Assembly: GCF_009674825.1 (NCBI RefSeq)
Contig: NZ_WKJH01000030.1
Location: 248,001-312,000, forward strand
Direction of reading: 5' to 3'
Source: Maribacter luteus
GTDB taxonomy: Bacteria; Bacteroidota; Bacteroidia; Flavobacteriales; Flavobacteriaceae
DNA: 64,000 nt
In this document: positions 53,908-62,451 of the stretch, piece by piece
How positions within the stretch are numbered: the stretch's first letter is position 1
Layout of the letters: each line of letters opens with the position of its first letter
Made by a program: the position numbers and the translations under genes
Notes under the pieces: model-generated
Seen by the model: the letters and a program-made list of their open reading frames with translations, nothing else
Told to the model about the DNA's origin: nothing
The model's database searches: none

Positions 53908-54203
53908 CTTTTTTGTTGTTTTCCGTCTTCTTGCATGTACTCCTTGATCTTACGCTCTTCCCAGTTGCGACCGAAAAGTGGGTTTAGGTCAAACACTTTA
54001 AAGGCATGGAAGACCAATCCTATTCCCCAACCGAAGGCTGCCCAAAGAAACCAAGGGTATCTCCACTCATCGGTCCAATAGTTTATTGCCGCCAAAAATC
54101 CAACAAAGAAAATATATGACATTAAACTGGTATAGAACTTCTTAATGGCCTCTACCTTATCCTTTGCTCTAAAATACTTGTTTTCGTTTTCCGATGTTTC
54201 CAT
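53898..54203 (-). CDS. 2TM domain protein
   Basis: A 101-residue protein with the full 2TM pattern: NKYFRAKDKVEAIKKFYTSL, helix YIFFVGFLAAINYW, then the conserved block FGWGIGLVFHAFKVFDLNP, LFGRNWEERKIKEYMQED. It begins METSENENKYFRAK, much like the internal methionine of the kinase-borne copy (METQQTYIHDKRYEKAK). It is the first free copy after the kinase gene, from which it is separated by 116 bases containing a possible promoter. The two helices with the WGxGxxxH segment suggest a small membrane protein. The function is unknown. Confidence 0.86.
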   Translation of the reverse strand: METSENENKYFRAKDKVEAIKKFYTSLMSYIFFVGFLAAINYWTDEWRYPWFLWAAFGWGIGLVFHAFKVFDLNPLFGRNWEERKIKEYMQEDGKQQKRWK

Positions 54204-54245
54204 AATGCTGTTGGTTTGTTTTGAATTACTATTTTATTGATAACC

Positions 54246-54253
54246 CAAAAGTA
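54246..54253 (-). promoter_or_regulatory. Possible internal promoter -7 element before the free 2TM genes
   Basis: TACTTTTG on the minus strand, 42 bases before the ATG at 54203, in the 116-base gap after the kinase gene. No suitable -33 TTG. Confidence 0.33.
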
Positions 54254-54319
54254 CGTTCGACATGCTTTCTTTCTAAATGTTCATTACCCAATTGTTGTTT
54301 TTACGGGATGGATTGTCAT

Positions 54320-55642
54320 TTAAAAATCATCATCATCCATAAACTGCCTAAGTTTTTTTTCTTCCCAAGATTTTCCCCATAACGGGTTATAACCAAAAAC
54401 CTCCATCCCATGTATGGCTACTCCGAAACCCCATCCTATGGTCGGGAAGATTATCCATGGAAATCCTGTGGTATTGTAATTAAGGATTGCCAAACATGGG
54501 ATTACAATACAGTATGCTGCCAGGTTCCCATAAAATCCTTTAAGTTTTTCTACGTGCTCTTTGGCCTTTTCATATCTTTTGTCATGAATATATGTCTGTT
54601 GTGTTTCCATAATCGTAATTTGTTTTGTTAAGATAGGTAGCTTCACTTTAAATTCGTTTTGGGTTTTTGAAATCTCTACTTCCCTATCGGTTAATATTCC
54701 GTAACGTTGATGGATATTGTGCAATCCTACCCCACTACTCTTTTTTACTACTTGTTTTTCCTGTAGGTTATTATTGACCACTAGCATACCTTCTTCCTCG
54801 TAAACTTTGATATGTAATGGTTTTGAGGAAGTAACCACATTGTGCTTTACCGCATTCTCCAATAAAAGCTGTAAGGATAACGGAACGATCTTAGCTTCCG
54901 GATTGCGGCTTTGCTCAGGAATATCGAAATGAATACTATCTTCAAATCGCATTTTCAAAAGCTTCACATAGGTCCTGGCAAATTGAAATTCCTCATCAAC
55001 GGAAACCAGATCCTTATTCTTTTGCTCAAGTACATAACGATATACTTTGGACAATGCCGTTGTGAACTTTTGTGCCTGGATGGGATCTTCCTCGATCAAA
55101 CTGGTCAATACGTTCAAACTATTAAAAAGAAAATGCGGATCCAATTGGTTCTTTAACGCATCGAATTTGGCCGAAGCCGTACCGGCTATAATCTTCTGTT
55201 CTTTGACCTTATTCTCTTGTAACGCCCTGAAAAAGTAAAAGGCGTGAAAAAAAAGAGATACCACCAATGCTATTGCCAATGCAATTAAATAATATGCTGG
55301 TCTTTCCCCCGCAAAAAACTGCTCCAACGTTTTCCCATAAACCCCAATGGACAGTAATAATCGTAAAACCCCAAAAGCCAGGACCGTTAGGAAAATAGAT
55401 CCTAAGGCACCGAACCAAAGTCTTTTTTGTGTCTGTGTTTCCCAACTATATTTCTTAGAGATATAGGAACTGAAATAAGCATTGACCAAAGTCAATGAAA
55501 AGGCAAACAAAAAATTTATTCCAACATATTCCAATTGTTGGTTCCAATCAAAGGGTTGGCTCCAAAAAATGATACGGGAACCTATGGCTATAACCACCGT
55601 AATTATTATACTTATTCTCAATAATTTTAAAAACTGCTTCAT
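54320..55642 (-). CDS. LytS/YehU-type histidine kinase with C-terminal 2TM domain
   Basis: A 440-residue membrane sensor kinase. Four hydrophobic helices cover about residues 9-140. The His_kinase region carries histidine 170 in LDPHFLFNSLNVL; the ATPase region shows asparagine 263 in LLLENAVKHN and the glycine-rich GVGLHNIHQRYG. This kinase class works with LytTR regulators, and such a regulator closes the operon. Unusually, about 90 residues follow the ATPase domain, from METQQTYIHDKRYEKAKEHV to KSWEEKKLRQFM, forming a complete 2TM domain with FPTIGWGFGVAIHGMEVFGY. This tail looks like a formerly separate gene that lost the stop between it and the kinase. The sensed signal is unknown. Confidence 0.92.
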   Translation of the reverse strand: MKQFLKLLRISIIITVVIAIGSRIIFWSQPFDWNQQLEYVGINFLFAFSLTLVNAYFSSYISKKYSWETQTQKRLWFGALGSIFLTVLAFGVLRLLLSIGVYGKTLEQFFAGERPAYYLIALAIALVVSLFFHAFYFFRALQENKVKEQKIIAGTASAKFDALKNQLDPHFLFNSLNVLTSLIEEDPIQAQKFTTALSKVYRYVLEQKNKDLVSVDEEFQFARTYVKLLKMRFEDSIHFDIPEQSRNPEAKIVPLSLQLLLENAVKHNVVTSSKPLHIKVYEEEGMLVVNNNLQEKQVVKKSSGVGLHNIHQRYGILTDREVEISKTQNEFKVKLPILTKQITIMETQQTYIHDKRYEKAKEHVEKLKGFYGNLAAYCIVIPCLAILNYNTTGFPWIIFPTIGWGFGVAIHGMEVFGYNPLWGKSWEEKKLRQFMDDDDF

Positions 55643-56151
55643 ATTTCGTTTTACGATTCTTATTCAGTATTACAAGTTTCTCGTTCTTCTATTTGAAATC
55701 AACAAACCACTCTGGCTTAAAATTAGCAAAAAGTTCCATGGTATGTCCGCCATCGCAATCAAACCTATGAACTATTCAGGAGGGGCCCTTCTTCATAATT
55801 AATTGATAACCGTAAAATTGAGACTATGAACTGAATTTTCGTAAAAACAACTACCCAATCGTCAAAATTTTATGATGAAATGCAAAATAACCATTGTTTA
55901 TGTGTATTACTAAAGCTGATAAACCAACCAAGACCGTAACAATACTAGATCAATTGATCCCACTAATGCAGCTATCCATGGTTGTGGAGTATGTAATAGC
56001 CGATAAATAAATAAAAACCTTTTGCATATGTATACATCAAGACGACAACCAAAATATAACTAACTAAAAACAAGCATATTACACCAGATATCATTAGAAA
56101 TGCCATTATCCCAACTATTCCACTACCTTTGCCGCTTATTCTTTACGATAC
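55643..56151. other. 509-base spacer with two palindromes, no clear gene
   Basis: The spacer separates the divergent kinase and DEAD-box genes. It holds the 12-base palindrome GATCAATTGATC (55948-55959), ATGTATACAT (56028-56037) and, near its right end, the DEAD-box promoter element. A 36-codon frame at 55900-56010 exists but has no recognisable feature. The length suggests control regions for both genes, or a gene remnant. Confidence 0.5.
56124..56131 (+). promoter_or_regulatory. -7 element for the DEAD-box helicase
   Basis: TACCTTTG matches TAnnTTTG, 20 bases before the ATG at 56152. The long 5' leader typical of cold-induced helicase genes would not be present if this is the only promoter. 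Confidence 0.5.
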
Positions 56152-57447
56152 ATGACATTCAAAGATTTAGGCATTATTGAACCTATCCTCAAGGCACTAG
56201 ACCAAGAGGGCTATACGCATCCAACACCGATCCAAGAGCAGTCCGTTCCCATTTTATTAGGAGGAAAAGACCTTTTGGGAGTTGCACAAACAGGAACAGG
56301 AAAAACAGCGGCTTTTGCGGTTCCGATCATACAACAGATTTATAATGACCATCACACACAAGGGCGCCATCGAAAAATAAAGGCGTTGGTCGTAACCCCC
56401 ACAAGGGAACTGGCGATTCAAATCGGCGAAAGCTTTACCGCCTACGGTAAATTCACCGGAATCAAGAATACCGTGATATTCGGAGGTGTAAAACAAGGAA
56501 AACAGGTACAGGCCCTTAGAAACGGGGTCGATGTCCTCATTGCCACTCCTGGACGCTTACTCGACCTCATGAACCAAGGGTTTATTTCATTAAAAGATAT
56601 AGAATATGTCGTTTTGGATGAAGCAGACCATATGCTTGATATGGGTTTTATACATGATATAAAAAAAATAATAGCCAAATTACCCACCAATAGGCAATCC
56701 TTATTCTTTTCAGCGACAATGCCTAAAGACATTGTTGAACTATCCCGCAAAATACTTGGTGATTTTGAACGGGTTACCGTGAAACCGGAACAAGCTACTG
56801 CAGAAAAGGTAGAACAAGCCGTATACTTCGTAAGCAAGGGGAACAAGGTTCATTTATTGGTTCATATGTTAGAAGAGAAACCGGATACTTCTGTTTTGGT
56901 TTTCTCACGAACCAAACATGGTGCGAATAAAATAGTCAAGAAATTGGGGCAGGCCGATATACGTGCTGCAGCCATTCATGGCAATAAATCCCAGACTGCC
57001 AGACAGAACGCCTTAAATGATTTTAAAAACGGATCGTTAAGGGTCTTAATTGCCACAGATATTGCCGCCAGGGGTATTGATGTTGATGACCTTTCCTTGG
57101 TAATCAACTACGACTTACCCAATGTACCCGAAACGTACGTACACCGAATCGGCAGAACGGGACGGGCAAATGCGAGTGGTATCGCCATTTCATTTTGCGA
57201 CCAGGAAGAACGTCCTTATTTAAGGGATATTGAAAAGCTTATCAAATCAAATGTCCCAAAAATTTTGGAGCACCCTTACCACGAAGAAATATCTGAAGGG
57301 ACACCTGCAAGAAAACAAGGTAACCAAAGATCCAAAAATTCGGGTCAAAACGGAAATCGCAATAAATCAAGAAGTACAAATTATAGGGGCAAAAACAATA
57401 GGAACCGAAGAAATAACAATCGTAATAGATCAGAAAGCCGGGATTAA
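56152..57447 (+). CDS. DEAD-box RNA helicase (RhlE-like)
   Basis: An ATP-dependent RNA helicase of 431 residues for ribosome assembly or RNA turnover. Motifs in order are the Q motif (HPTPIQEQSVP), Walker A GVAQTGTGKTAAF, Ia PTRELAIQIG, TPGRLLDLM, DEAD in YVVLDEADHMLDMGF, SAT in FFSATMP, then VLVFSRTKHGA, LIATDIAARGIDV and HRIGRTGRA. The C-terminal 60 residues are basic and low in complexity (NQRSKNSGQNGNRNKSRS and NRRNNNRNRSES), as in the RNA-binding tails of RhlE and CsdA types. A -7 promoter element precedes it. It ends 37 bases before the convergent regulator gene with no clear hairpin between them. Confidence 0.94.
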   Translation: MTFKDLGIIEPILKALDQEGYTHPTPIQEQSVPILLGGKDLLGVAQTGTGKTAAFAVPIIQQIYNDHHTQGRHRKIKALVVTPTRELAIQIGESFTAYGKFTGIKNTVIFGGVKQGKQVQALRNGVDVLIATPGRLLDLMNQGFISLKDIEYVVLDEADHMLDMGFIHDIKKIIAKLPTNRQSLFFSATMPKDIVELSRKILGDFERVTVKPEQATAEKVEQAVYFVSKGNKVHLLVHMLEEKPDTSVLVFSRTKHGANKIVKKLGQADIRAAAIHGNKSQTARQNALNDFKNGSLRVLIATDIAARGIDVDDLSLVINYDLPNVPETYVHRIGRTGRANASGIAISFCDQEERPYLRDIEKLIKSNVPKILEHPYHEEISEGTPARKQGNQRSKNSGQNGNRNKSRSTNYRGKNNRNRRNNNRNRSESRD

Positions 57448-57484
57448 CCCCAAGTAAAACCTATAAAACGACCTTCCTATTTAT

Positions 57485-58219
57485 TTAAATGGTCTGTAGA
57501 CGGCTCAATAAGGTACCCCTATGCATTTTTGCGATAGGAATTACCTTTCTGCCAATTTCCAGATGATTTTCCGCAACGACATCAAGTTTGGTTATATTGA
57601 CCATATATGATCTATGTACCCTCAAAAAAACAAGTTTGGACAATCGTTCTTGCATGGTCTTCAAGGTTGTTGCCAAAACAAATGCGTTCCCTTGGGTTAC
57701 GATTCTACAATAATTCCTATCAGCTTCAATATATAGTATATCGGCCAATAACAATTTCACCATTCTACCTTTATGTCGTATAAAAATACGATCATCCAAA
57801 ACCTTTAAAGTTATGTTTTCGCTTGATTTACCGTCCTTTACCAAGCGAATGTGTTGAACGACCAATTCAAAGGTTCGCTGTAATTGTATTGTATTCAAGG
57901 GCTTAGGAACAAAAGCGAACGGATGGGTTTCTTTAGCCCTTTTAAAGGAGGCCTCATCGGTATTCGCGGTTAGGTAAATAATAGGTATAACCAATATTTC
58001 ATGAATGCGCAGAACAGTTTCCACACCATCTAACTCACCCCTTAAGTTGATATCCATCAAAATAATATCAGGACTATTTTCCCGCGCATGTTCTATTGCA
58101 TCCTCCCCTCTGGTTTCAATACCTGTTACCTCATAACCTAAATTGGTCAATTGCATACTGATATTGGCTGCAATGATCATATCGTCTTCAACTACCAAGA
58201 CCTTTATTTTACTATCCAT
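57485..58219 (-). CDS. LytTR response regulator, second system
   Basis: A 244-residue regulator. The receiver domain has the acidic pair VVEDDMIIAANI, phosphoacceptor aspartate 56 in IILMDINLRGELDGVETV, threonine in IIYLTANTDE and lysine in FVPKPLN. The LytTR DNA-binding domain covers about 150-244, with DRIFIRHKGRMVKLLLADIL and VFLRVHRSYMVNITKLDVV. It lies two bases after the stop of a TPR kinase gene and is surely cotranscribed with it. The DNA target cannot be told. The pairing of a HisKA_2-type kinase with a LytTR output is less usual than the LytS-LytTR pairing seen at 52-55 kb. Confidence 0.92.
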   Translation of the reverse strand: MDSKIKVLVVEDDMIIAANISMQLTNLGYEVTGIETRGEDAIEHARENSPDIILMDINLRGELDGVETVLRIHEILVIPIIYLTANTDEASFKRAKETHPFAFVPKPLNTIQLQRTFELVVQHIRLVKDGKSSENITLKVLDDRIFIRHKGRMVKLLLADILYIEADRNYCRIVTQGNAFVLATTLKTMQERLSKLVFLRVHRSYMVNITKLDVVAENHLEIGRKVIPIAKMHRGTLLSRLQTI

Positions 58220-58221
58220 GT

Positions 58222-60177
58222 TTACGCTGCTTTATAATATTGAAACTGAAAAGAAACGGTTGTCCCGTTTTCTATTTCCAATTGCATTTTACCATCTAAC
58301 TGTCGAGTTAATAATTTCACCAACTTTGTTCCAAAACCCAATTCTGAAGTATTAACCTTAGAACCCACCCCATTATCAGAGACGTTCAAGAATAATTGTG
58401 ATCCTGTTCTGAACATTGAAATAGTGACACGACCCAAAGAATTTTCGGGAAAGGCATATTTCATTGAATTGGTCAACAGTTCGTTTACGATAAGACCAAT
58501 AGGTATGGCCGTATCAACATCCAACTCCATCTTATCCATATCAACAATCACTTCAATGTTATTTTGCCGGTCAAAAATATTGACGATGTAATTGGAGAGG
58601 TTGAAAAAATAAGACTTCATTTCTATTGCCGACAGACTTTTTTCTTGATATAACTTTTGATGAACCATACTCATACTTTGAATTCTCTGCTGGCTATTTT
58701 GCATGGCCTCCATAATCTTCCCATCATTTAACTCCGCAGATTGCAGTGCCAAAAGACTGGATACGATTTCGAGGTTGTTCTTGACCCTATGATGGATCTC
58801 TTTAAGAAGAAACTCCTTTTCCTCATTTTGTTTTTGAAGCATTTTGTTTTTTTTACCATTCGTCTTTAATGACTTATAGAGCAATAACAAGTAAAGAAGT
58901 AAGAGAAAAACAAGGGCCATGATCATTATTTGCCTTGTTTGTTGTTTCGAAATACGGGTTTGCTGTAATTGAATGGTGTTTTCTTTTTGGGCAACATCGT
59001 ATTCGGTTCTAAGTTGTGAGATCCGCTGGTCGGCCTCTGCTGTAAAAATCCTGTCTTTTAGTTCATCATATACCGCGAAGGCCTGATAGGCTTTTTGATA
59101 ATTATGATTGCCCGCGTAAGCCCTGCCCAATGTCTCGTAAGCCTGACTCAAATAAAACTCATCCCCAAAATCATCAGAGGCAATTTTTATGCTTTTTCTT
59201 AAGCTTTCTATGGCCGAAACATATTTACCTTGTATATTCTGTAATTTTCCGATAGACAACCATGAGCGCATCAACATAAAGTCATTGTCTAATAACTCGG
59301 CATACTTTACTGCATTTTCGCCAGCTTTCCTTGCTTCATCGAATTTATTCAAATAGGTATATAAATCTACTTTGGAAATATACACATCGCTTAGATTGTT
59401 ATAAAAACCATATCGTTCACCAATAGCAATAGAATGATCATAATAATTGAGCGCCTTATCATAGGCTTTCAGCTCCAAATAATTATTCCCGACTACATAT
59501 AATGTAAAACCATAATCCAGATCATTGATGGCACGCTGCTCAAAAATATCAACTGACCTTAAACCGTAATCCAATCCAGATTCAAACTTTGCTTGTTTCC
59601 AGAACAAATTACTTAAATCACTATATGCCAATGCCATAGCTTTCTTGTCGTTATGCTTTTCTCCAAGTTGCAAGGACAACATGGCATAATCCGCTGCACG
59701 GTCTAATTGTCCTTTTCGTTCAAAAACATATCCCAATTGTGTATAAAGAAACGGAAGGTCATATTCCAAGACCTTTTCTTTGGCTAGGGTCAAAACCGTC
59801 ATTGCGCTATCCAATTTTTCCATTCGCAACAAAATTGCCCCCTGGGTAATCTGAAACCTCCCTTCCCATAAAGCATTGTTCTTTTCCTTGGTTAATTTCA
59901 AACCCCTTAGGGTAAAGTCCATAGACCGTTTTAAATTCCTTGTATGCCAATAATAAGCAAGGTCGTTGAGTATGGAAAATTGAAGAGAATCCGGTTTCGC
60001 AATAGGATAGGCTTCTTCTAGGACATCTAAATATGAAGGTCCAAAGTTATCGGTATCAACAAAAACTTTTTTGTAAGGTTTTTCGCGATCAAAGTCCACT
60101 ATTTGGGAAATGCCCATAAAGCCACTGAAGAGGATAATGGCTAAAGTACTGGCAACCGTAAAAAGTCTTATTCTCAT
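58222..60177 (-). CDS. TPR sensor histidine kinase of HisKA_2 type
   Basis: A 651-residue signalling kinase. After a signal or first membrane segment (VASTLAIILFSGFMGISQ) come about eight tetratricopeptide repeats (about 60-380), which would lie in the periplasm and bind a peptide or protein signal. A membrane helix follows at 417-435 (MIMALVFLLLLYLLLLY), then the HisKA_2 dimerisation helix with the acceptor histidine in KEIHHRVKNNLEIVSSLLAL (462-463), and the ATPase part with asparagine 565 in GLIVNELLTNSMKYAF and NVSDNGVGSK (D601). The C-terminal GTKLVKLLTRQL fits. It forms an operon with the next LytTR gene. The signal is unknown. Confidence 0.92.
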   Translation of the reverse strand: MRIRLFTVASTLAIILFSGFMGISQIVDFDREKPYKKVFVDTDNFGPSYLDVLEEAYPIAKPDSLQFSILNDLAYYWHTRNLKRSMDFTLRGLKLTKEKNNALWEGRFQITQGAILLRMEKLDSAMTVLTLAKEKVLEYDLPFLYTQLGYVFERKGQLDRAADYAMLSLQLGEKHNDKKAMALAYSDLSNLFWKQAKFESGLDYGLRSVDIFEQRAINDLDYGFTLYVVGNNYLELKAYDKALNYYDHSIAIGERYGFYNNLSDVYISKVDLYTYLNKFDEARKAGENAVKYAELLDNDFMLMRSWLSIGKLQNIQGKYVSAIESLRKSIKIASDDFGDEFYLSQAYETLGRAYAGNHNYQKAYQAFAVYDELKDRIFTAEADQRISQLRTEYDVAQKENTIQLQQTRISKQQTRQIMIMALVFLLLLYLLLLYKSLKTNGKKNKMLQKQNEEKEFLLKEIHHRVKNNLEIVSSLLALQSAELNDGKIMEAMQNSQQRIQSMSMVHQKLYQEKSLSAIEMKSYFFNLSNYIVNIFDRQNNIEVIVDMDKMELDVDTAIPIGLIVNELLTNSMKYAFPENSLGRVTISMFRTGSQLFLNVSDNGVGSKVNTSELGFGTKLVKLLTRQLDGKMQLEIENGTTVSFQFQYYKAA

Positions 60178-60386
60178 TTCTGGATTCTTTCACCGGGGGA
60201 AACGAGTTTTCTAAATATACAACTTTTTAGGAAGGATATGGCAGATAATAAAAAATGGGGTTTCGGACAGTTTTTACATTACCTCATCCTTATCGGCTTT
60301 CATCATGGAATGGAATTGCATTCCTTAGACTTCATAAAGTTTACACTTGTGGTGCCAAACGGTCATTGCTACTAACTAATGAAATT

Positions 60387-60905
60387 ATGGGGAGATTGGG
60401 AATAGTTTTGGCCATAATAGCGCTACTCAGCACAAACTGTAAGCACAAGGTAAATATCGAAAAGAAGACGGCCCTTGAGCAAACTATGTCGAAAAACTTT
60501 GAAAATTTTATTGCAAATGCATGGAATCATAAAAATATGGACAGTTTAAAGTCACTTACCGTTGAAAACTTCACTCGTGAATTTAATGGGATAACGGTTG
60601 TTGAAAACAAAAACGAACTCGAAGCCAATATGAACATCTATTTTACCGGTTTTCCAGATTTGAAGGTATCAATAAAAAAAACCGCTGTCATTGACCATCA
60701 TTTATTTACCAGTTGGATATTCGAAGGTACCAATACGGGAACGTTTGGGGAATCGCCCCCTACGGGGAAAAAAGTCGTAATAAACGGATTCTCGGAAATC
60801 ACCTTTACTAATGAAGGCAAATTGATCAAAGAAGATGTTTACTACAATGAACTAGCGCTTTTACAACAATTGGGATATATGTTGACACCTCCAATTGTTG
60901 AATAA
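60387..60905 (+). CDS. SnoaL-like/ester-cyclase-type exported protein
   Basis: A 172-residue exported protein. The start used is the ATG at 60387, which gives the signal GRLGIVLAIIALLSTNCKHK; cysteine 18 may be lipidated, though asparagine at -1 is unusual for a lipobox. An open frame extends 132 bases further upstream but would hide this signal. The mature part is an NTF2/SnoaL-like domain, ester-cyclase type: MSKNFENFIANAWNHKNMDS, FTGFPDLKVSIKKT, SWIFEGTNTGTFGESPPTGK and LLQQLGYMLTPP. Such domains bind small lipids or polyketides but the role here is unknown. It lies near the TPR kinase system and starts a run of exported NTF2-like genes. Confidence 0.72.
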   Translation: MGRLGIVLAIIALLSTNCKHKVNIEKKTALEQTMSKNFENFIANAWNHKNMDSLKSLTVENFTREFNGITVVENKNELEANMNIYFTGFPDLKVSIKKTAVIDHHLFTSWIFEGTNTGTFGESPPTGKKVVINGFSEITFTNEGKLIKEDVYYNELALLQQLGYMLTPPIVE

Positions 60906-60993
60906 CCCCCTAGGCCATGTATCATCGGATATCGAATACCTCCCACTATAATTAAATCAAAAACTATTTATTAATCCTTATACTAAGTAAATC

Positions 60994-61758
60994 ATGAGAA
61001 CTCTAAAAACAACAGTATTAATCGCAGCGATGCTTTTATTGCTTCCGAATTTGAACATTGCACAGGAAAGTAAAAACCAGGCCTTTTATGTTCATGAAGA
61101 CCAAGTTAAACCTTCAATGGTACAAGAATATGAACAAATCTCCAAAGAATTCAAGGAGGCATGTACCAAGCACGACCTTCAAGATCTGAGTTGGGAGGTT
61201 GCCTCAACCTCATCAGGACGGTATTTCAACATTTCACCTATTAAGAACATGGCCGAACTGGACAAGAACGTTATGGCCCCATTAGCTGAAAAAATGGGTG
61301 AAGAAGCATTTATGGACATGTTCAAACGATTCAATAAATGCTACGACAAACACGGGGATTATATTGTATATCTCAATGAAGAATTAACCTATATGCCCGA
61401 AGGCATAAGTATTACGACCGAGGGCCAAAATTATAGAAAATGGCATTTTTTACATGTAACCCCAGAAAACATACAAAACCTTAAAGGAAAACTTAAGGAA
61501 CTGAAGGCCTTATTCACGAAGAAGGGATCAAAGGAATACTACCGCATTTACCATAACGGATTCGGTAACATGGGAGACTATTATATTGCCATTTTATCCG
61601 CAGTTGACGAGGAGGACTATGCCAAAAAATCAAAGGCGAATCAAGTTCTTTTAGGGGAGGAAGGTAAAATGTTATTCGATGAAATCTTCAAATATGTATC
61701 TAAATATGAAGTTGAATCAGGAGGCATGCACCCAGAATTGGCGTATTCACCAAAATAA
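60994..61758 (+). CDS. Exported protein of unknown function
   Basis: A 254-residue protein with signal peptide VLIAAMLLLLPNLNIAQ. The mature part has a two-fold repeat look: AFYVHEDQVKPSMVQEYEQI and, in the second half, WHFLHVTPENIQNLKGKLKE, each starting a strand-helix unit like a dimeric alpha/beta barrel; DYIVYLNEELTYM and DYYIAILSAVDEEDYAK end the halves. No catalytic residues are recognised. The gene lies between two exported NTF2-like genes with short gaps on the same strand. I do not recognise its function. An antibiotic-biosynthesis-monooxygenase-like fold is possible but unproven. Confidence 0.6.
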   Translation: MRTLKTTVLIAAMLLLLPNLNIAQESKNQAFYVHEDQVKPSMVQEYEQISKEFKEACTKHDLQDLSWEVASTSSGRYFNISPIKNMAELDKNVMAPLAEKMGEEAFMDMFKRFNKCYDKHGDYIVYLNEELTYMPEGISITTEGQNYRKWHFLHVTPENIQNLKGKLKELKALFTKKGSKEYYRIYHNGFGNMGDYYIAILSAVDEEDYAKKSKANQVLLGEEGKMLFDEIFKYVSKYEVESGGMHPELAYSPK

Positions 61759-61815
61759 TATATCTCCGATTTAAATTTTATAAGAATCATTACCAATCAC
61801 GTAAATATTACGAGC

Positions 61816-62328
61816 ATGAAAAATCTAAGTTTACTATTACTCACTGCAATTCTTTTTATAGGATGCCAACAAAAAGGGCAGAAAAGGTATACGCAAAAAT
61901 CACCTGAAATCGATACGGTTAAAAAACTGACAGCTAATTATAACAATAAATCATACGATATCAACCTATATGCCGATACCGCCAAGACCTATTACAACAC
62001 CAAAGACAATCACATGTCCCCTTCCGAAACCATCGCATACCATAAACAAAATGACGCGGTTTATTCAAAAAGAGGTTTTTTGGAAGCTGATCAGGAATAT
62101 GAAATGGTAGTCACCGATGATGGTGAAACATGGGTGAATTGTTGGTTGGACTGGGAAGCTACCTTAGCAGCGAACAATCAGAAATACGATATGCCCGTTC
62201 ACCTCACTTATCAATTTGTTAATGGGAAAATAGTGAAGGAATATGGGTATTGGGACCCCTCGGCACTTGTATTGGCATTTAATGAAGCAGAGGCTAAAAA
62301 AGTTGCCGATGAAGAAGAATCCGATTAG
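61816..62328 (+). CDS. NTF2-like lipoprotein
   Basis: A 170-residue lipoprotein with the signal LSLLLLTAILFIGCQQK (cysteine 17). The rest resembles a nuclear transport factor 2 or SnoaL-like domain: SYDINLYADTAKTYYNTKDN, MSPSETIAYHKQNDAVYSK, EMVVTDDGETWVNCWLDWEA and VHLTYQFVNGKIVKEYGYWD. The conserved tryptophans and the closing strand NGKIVKEYGYWDPSAL match proteins of that fold, which usually bind a small hydrophobic ligand. No function can be given. It is the third gene in a run of four exported proteins, 57 bases after the previous stop, and may be cotranscribed. Confidence 0.7.
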   Translation: MKNLSLLLLTAILFIGCQQKGQKRYTQKSPEIDTVKKLTANYNNKSYDINLYADTAKTYYNTKDNHMSPSETIAYHKQNDAVYSKRGFLEADQEYEMVVTDDGETWVNCWLDWEATLAANNQKYDMPVHLTYQFVNGKIVKEYGYWDPSALVLAFNEAEAKKVADEEESD

Positions 62329-62451
62329 TACATCCATCCTGTTGAAGATAACAGAATAATTAAAACAAAAACCAAACCCGGCAGAAACATACGCTGAACA
62401 TTTTTCGGGGGAACAATGCTAGCACCCTGTCGGGTTTACAATGAATTGACC

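Noticed and set aside
55900-56010. 36-codon frame starting MCITKADKPTK
   Set aside because: No promoter, zinc ligands, membrane helix or known relative; too short to support without comparison.
60255-60386. Upstream extension of the SnoaL-like gene
   Set aside because: It would place 44 residues before an evident signal peptide; the ATG at 60387 explains the sequence better.
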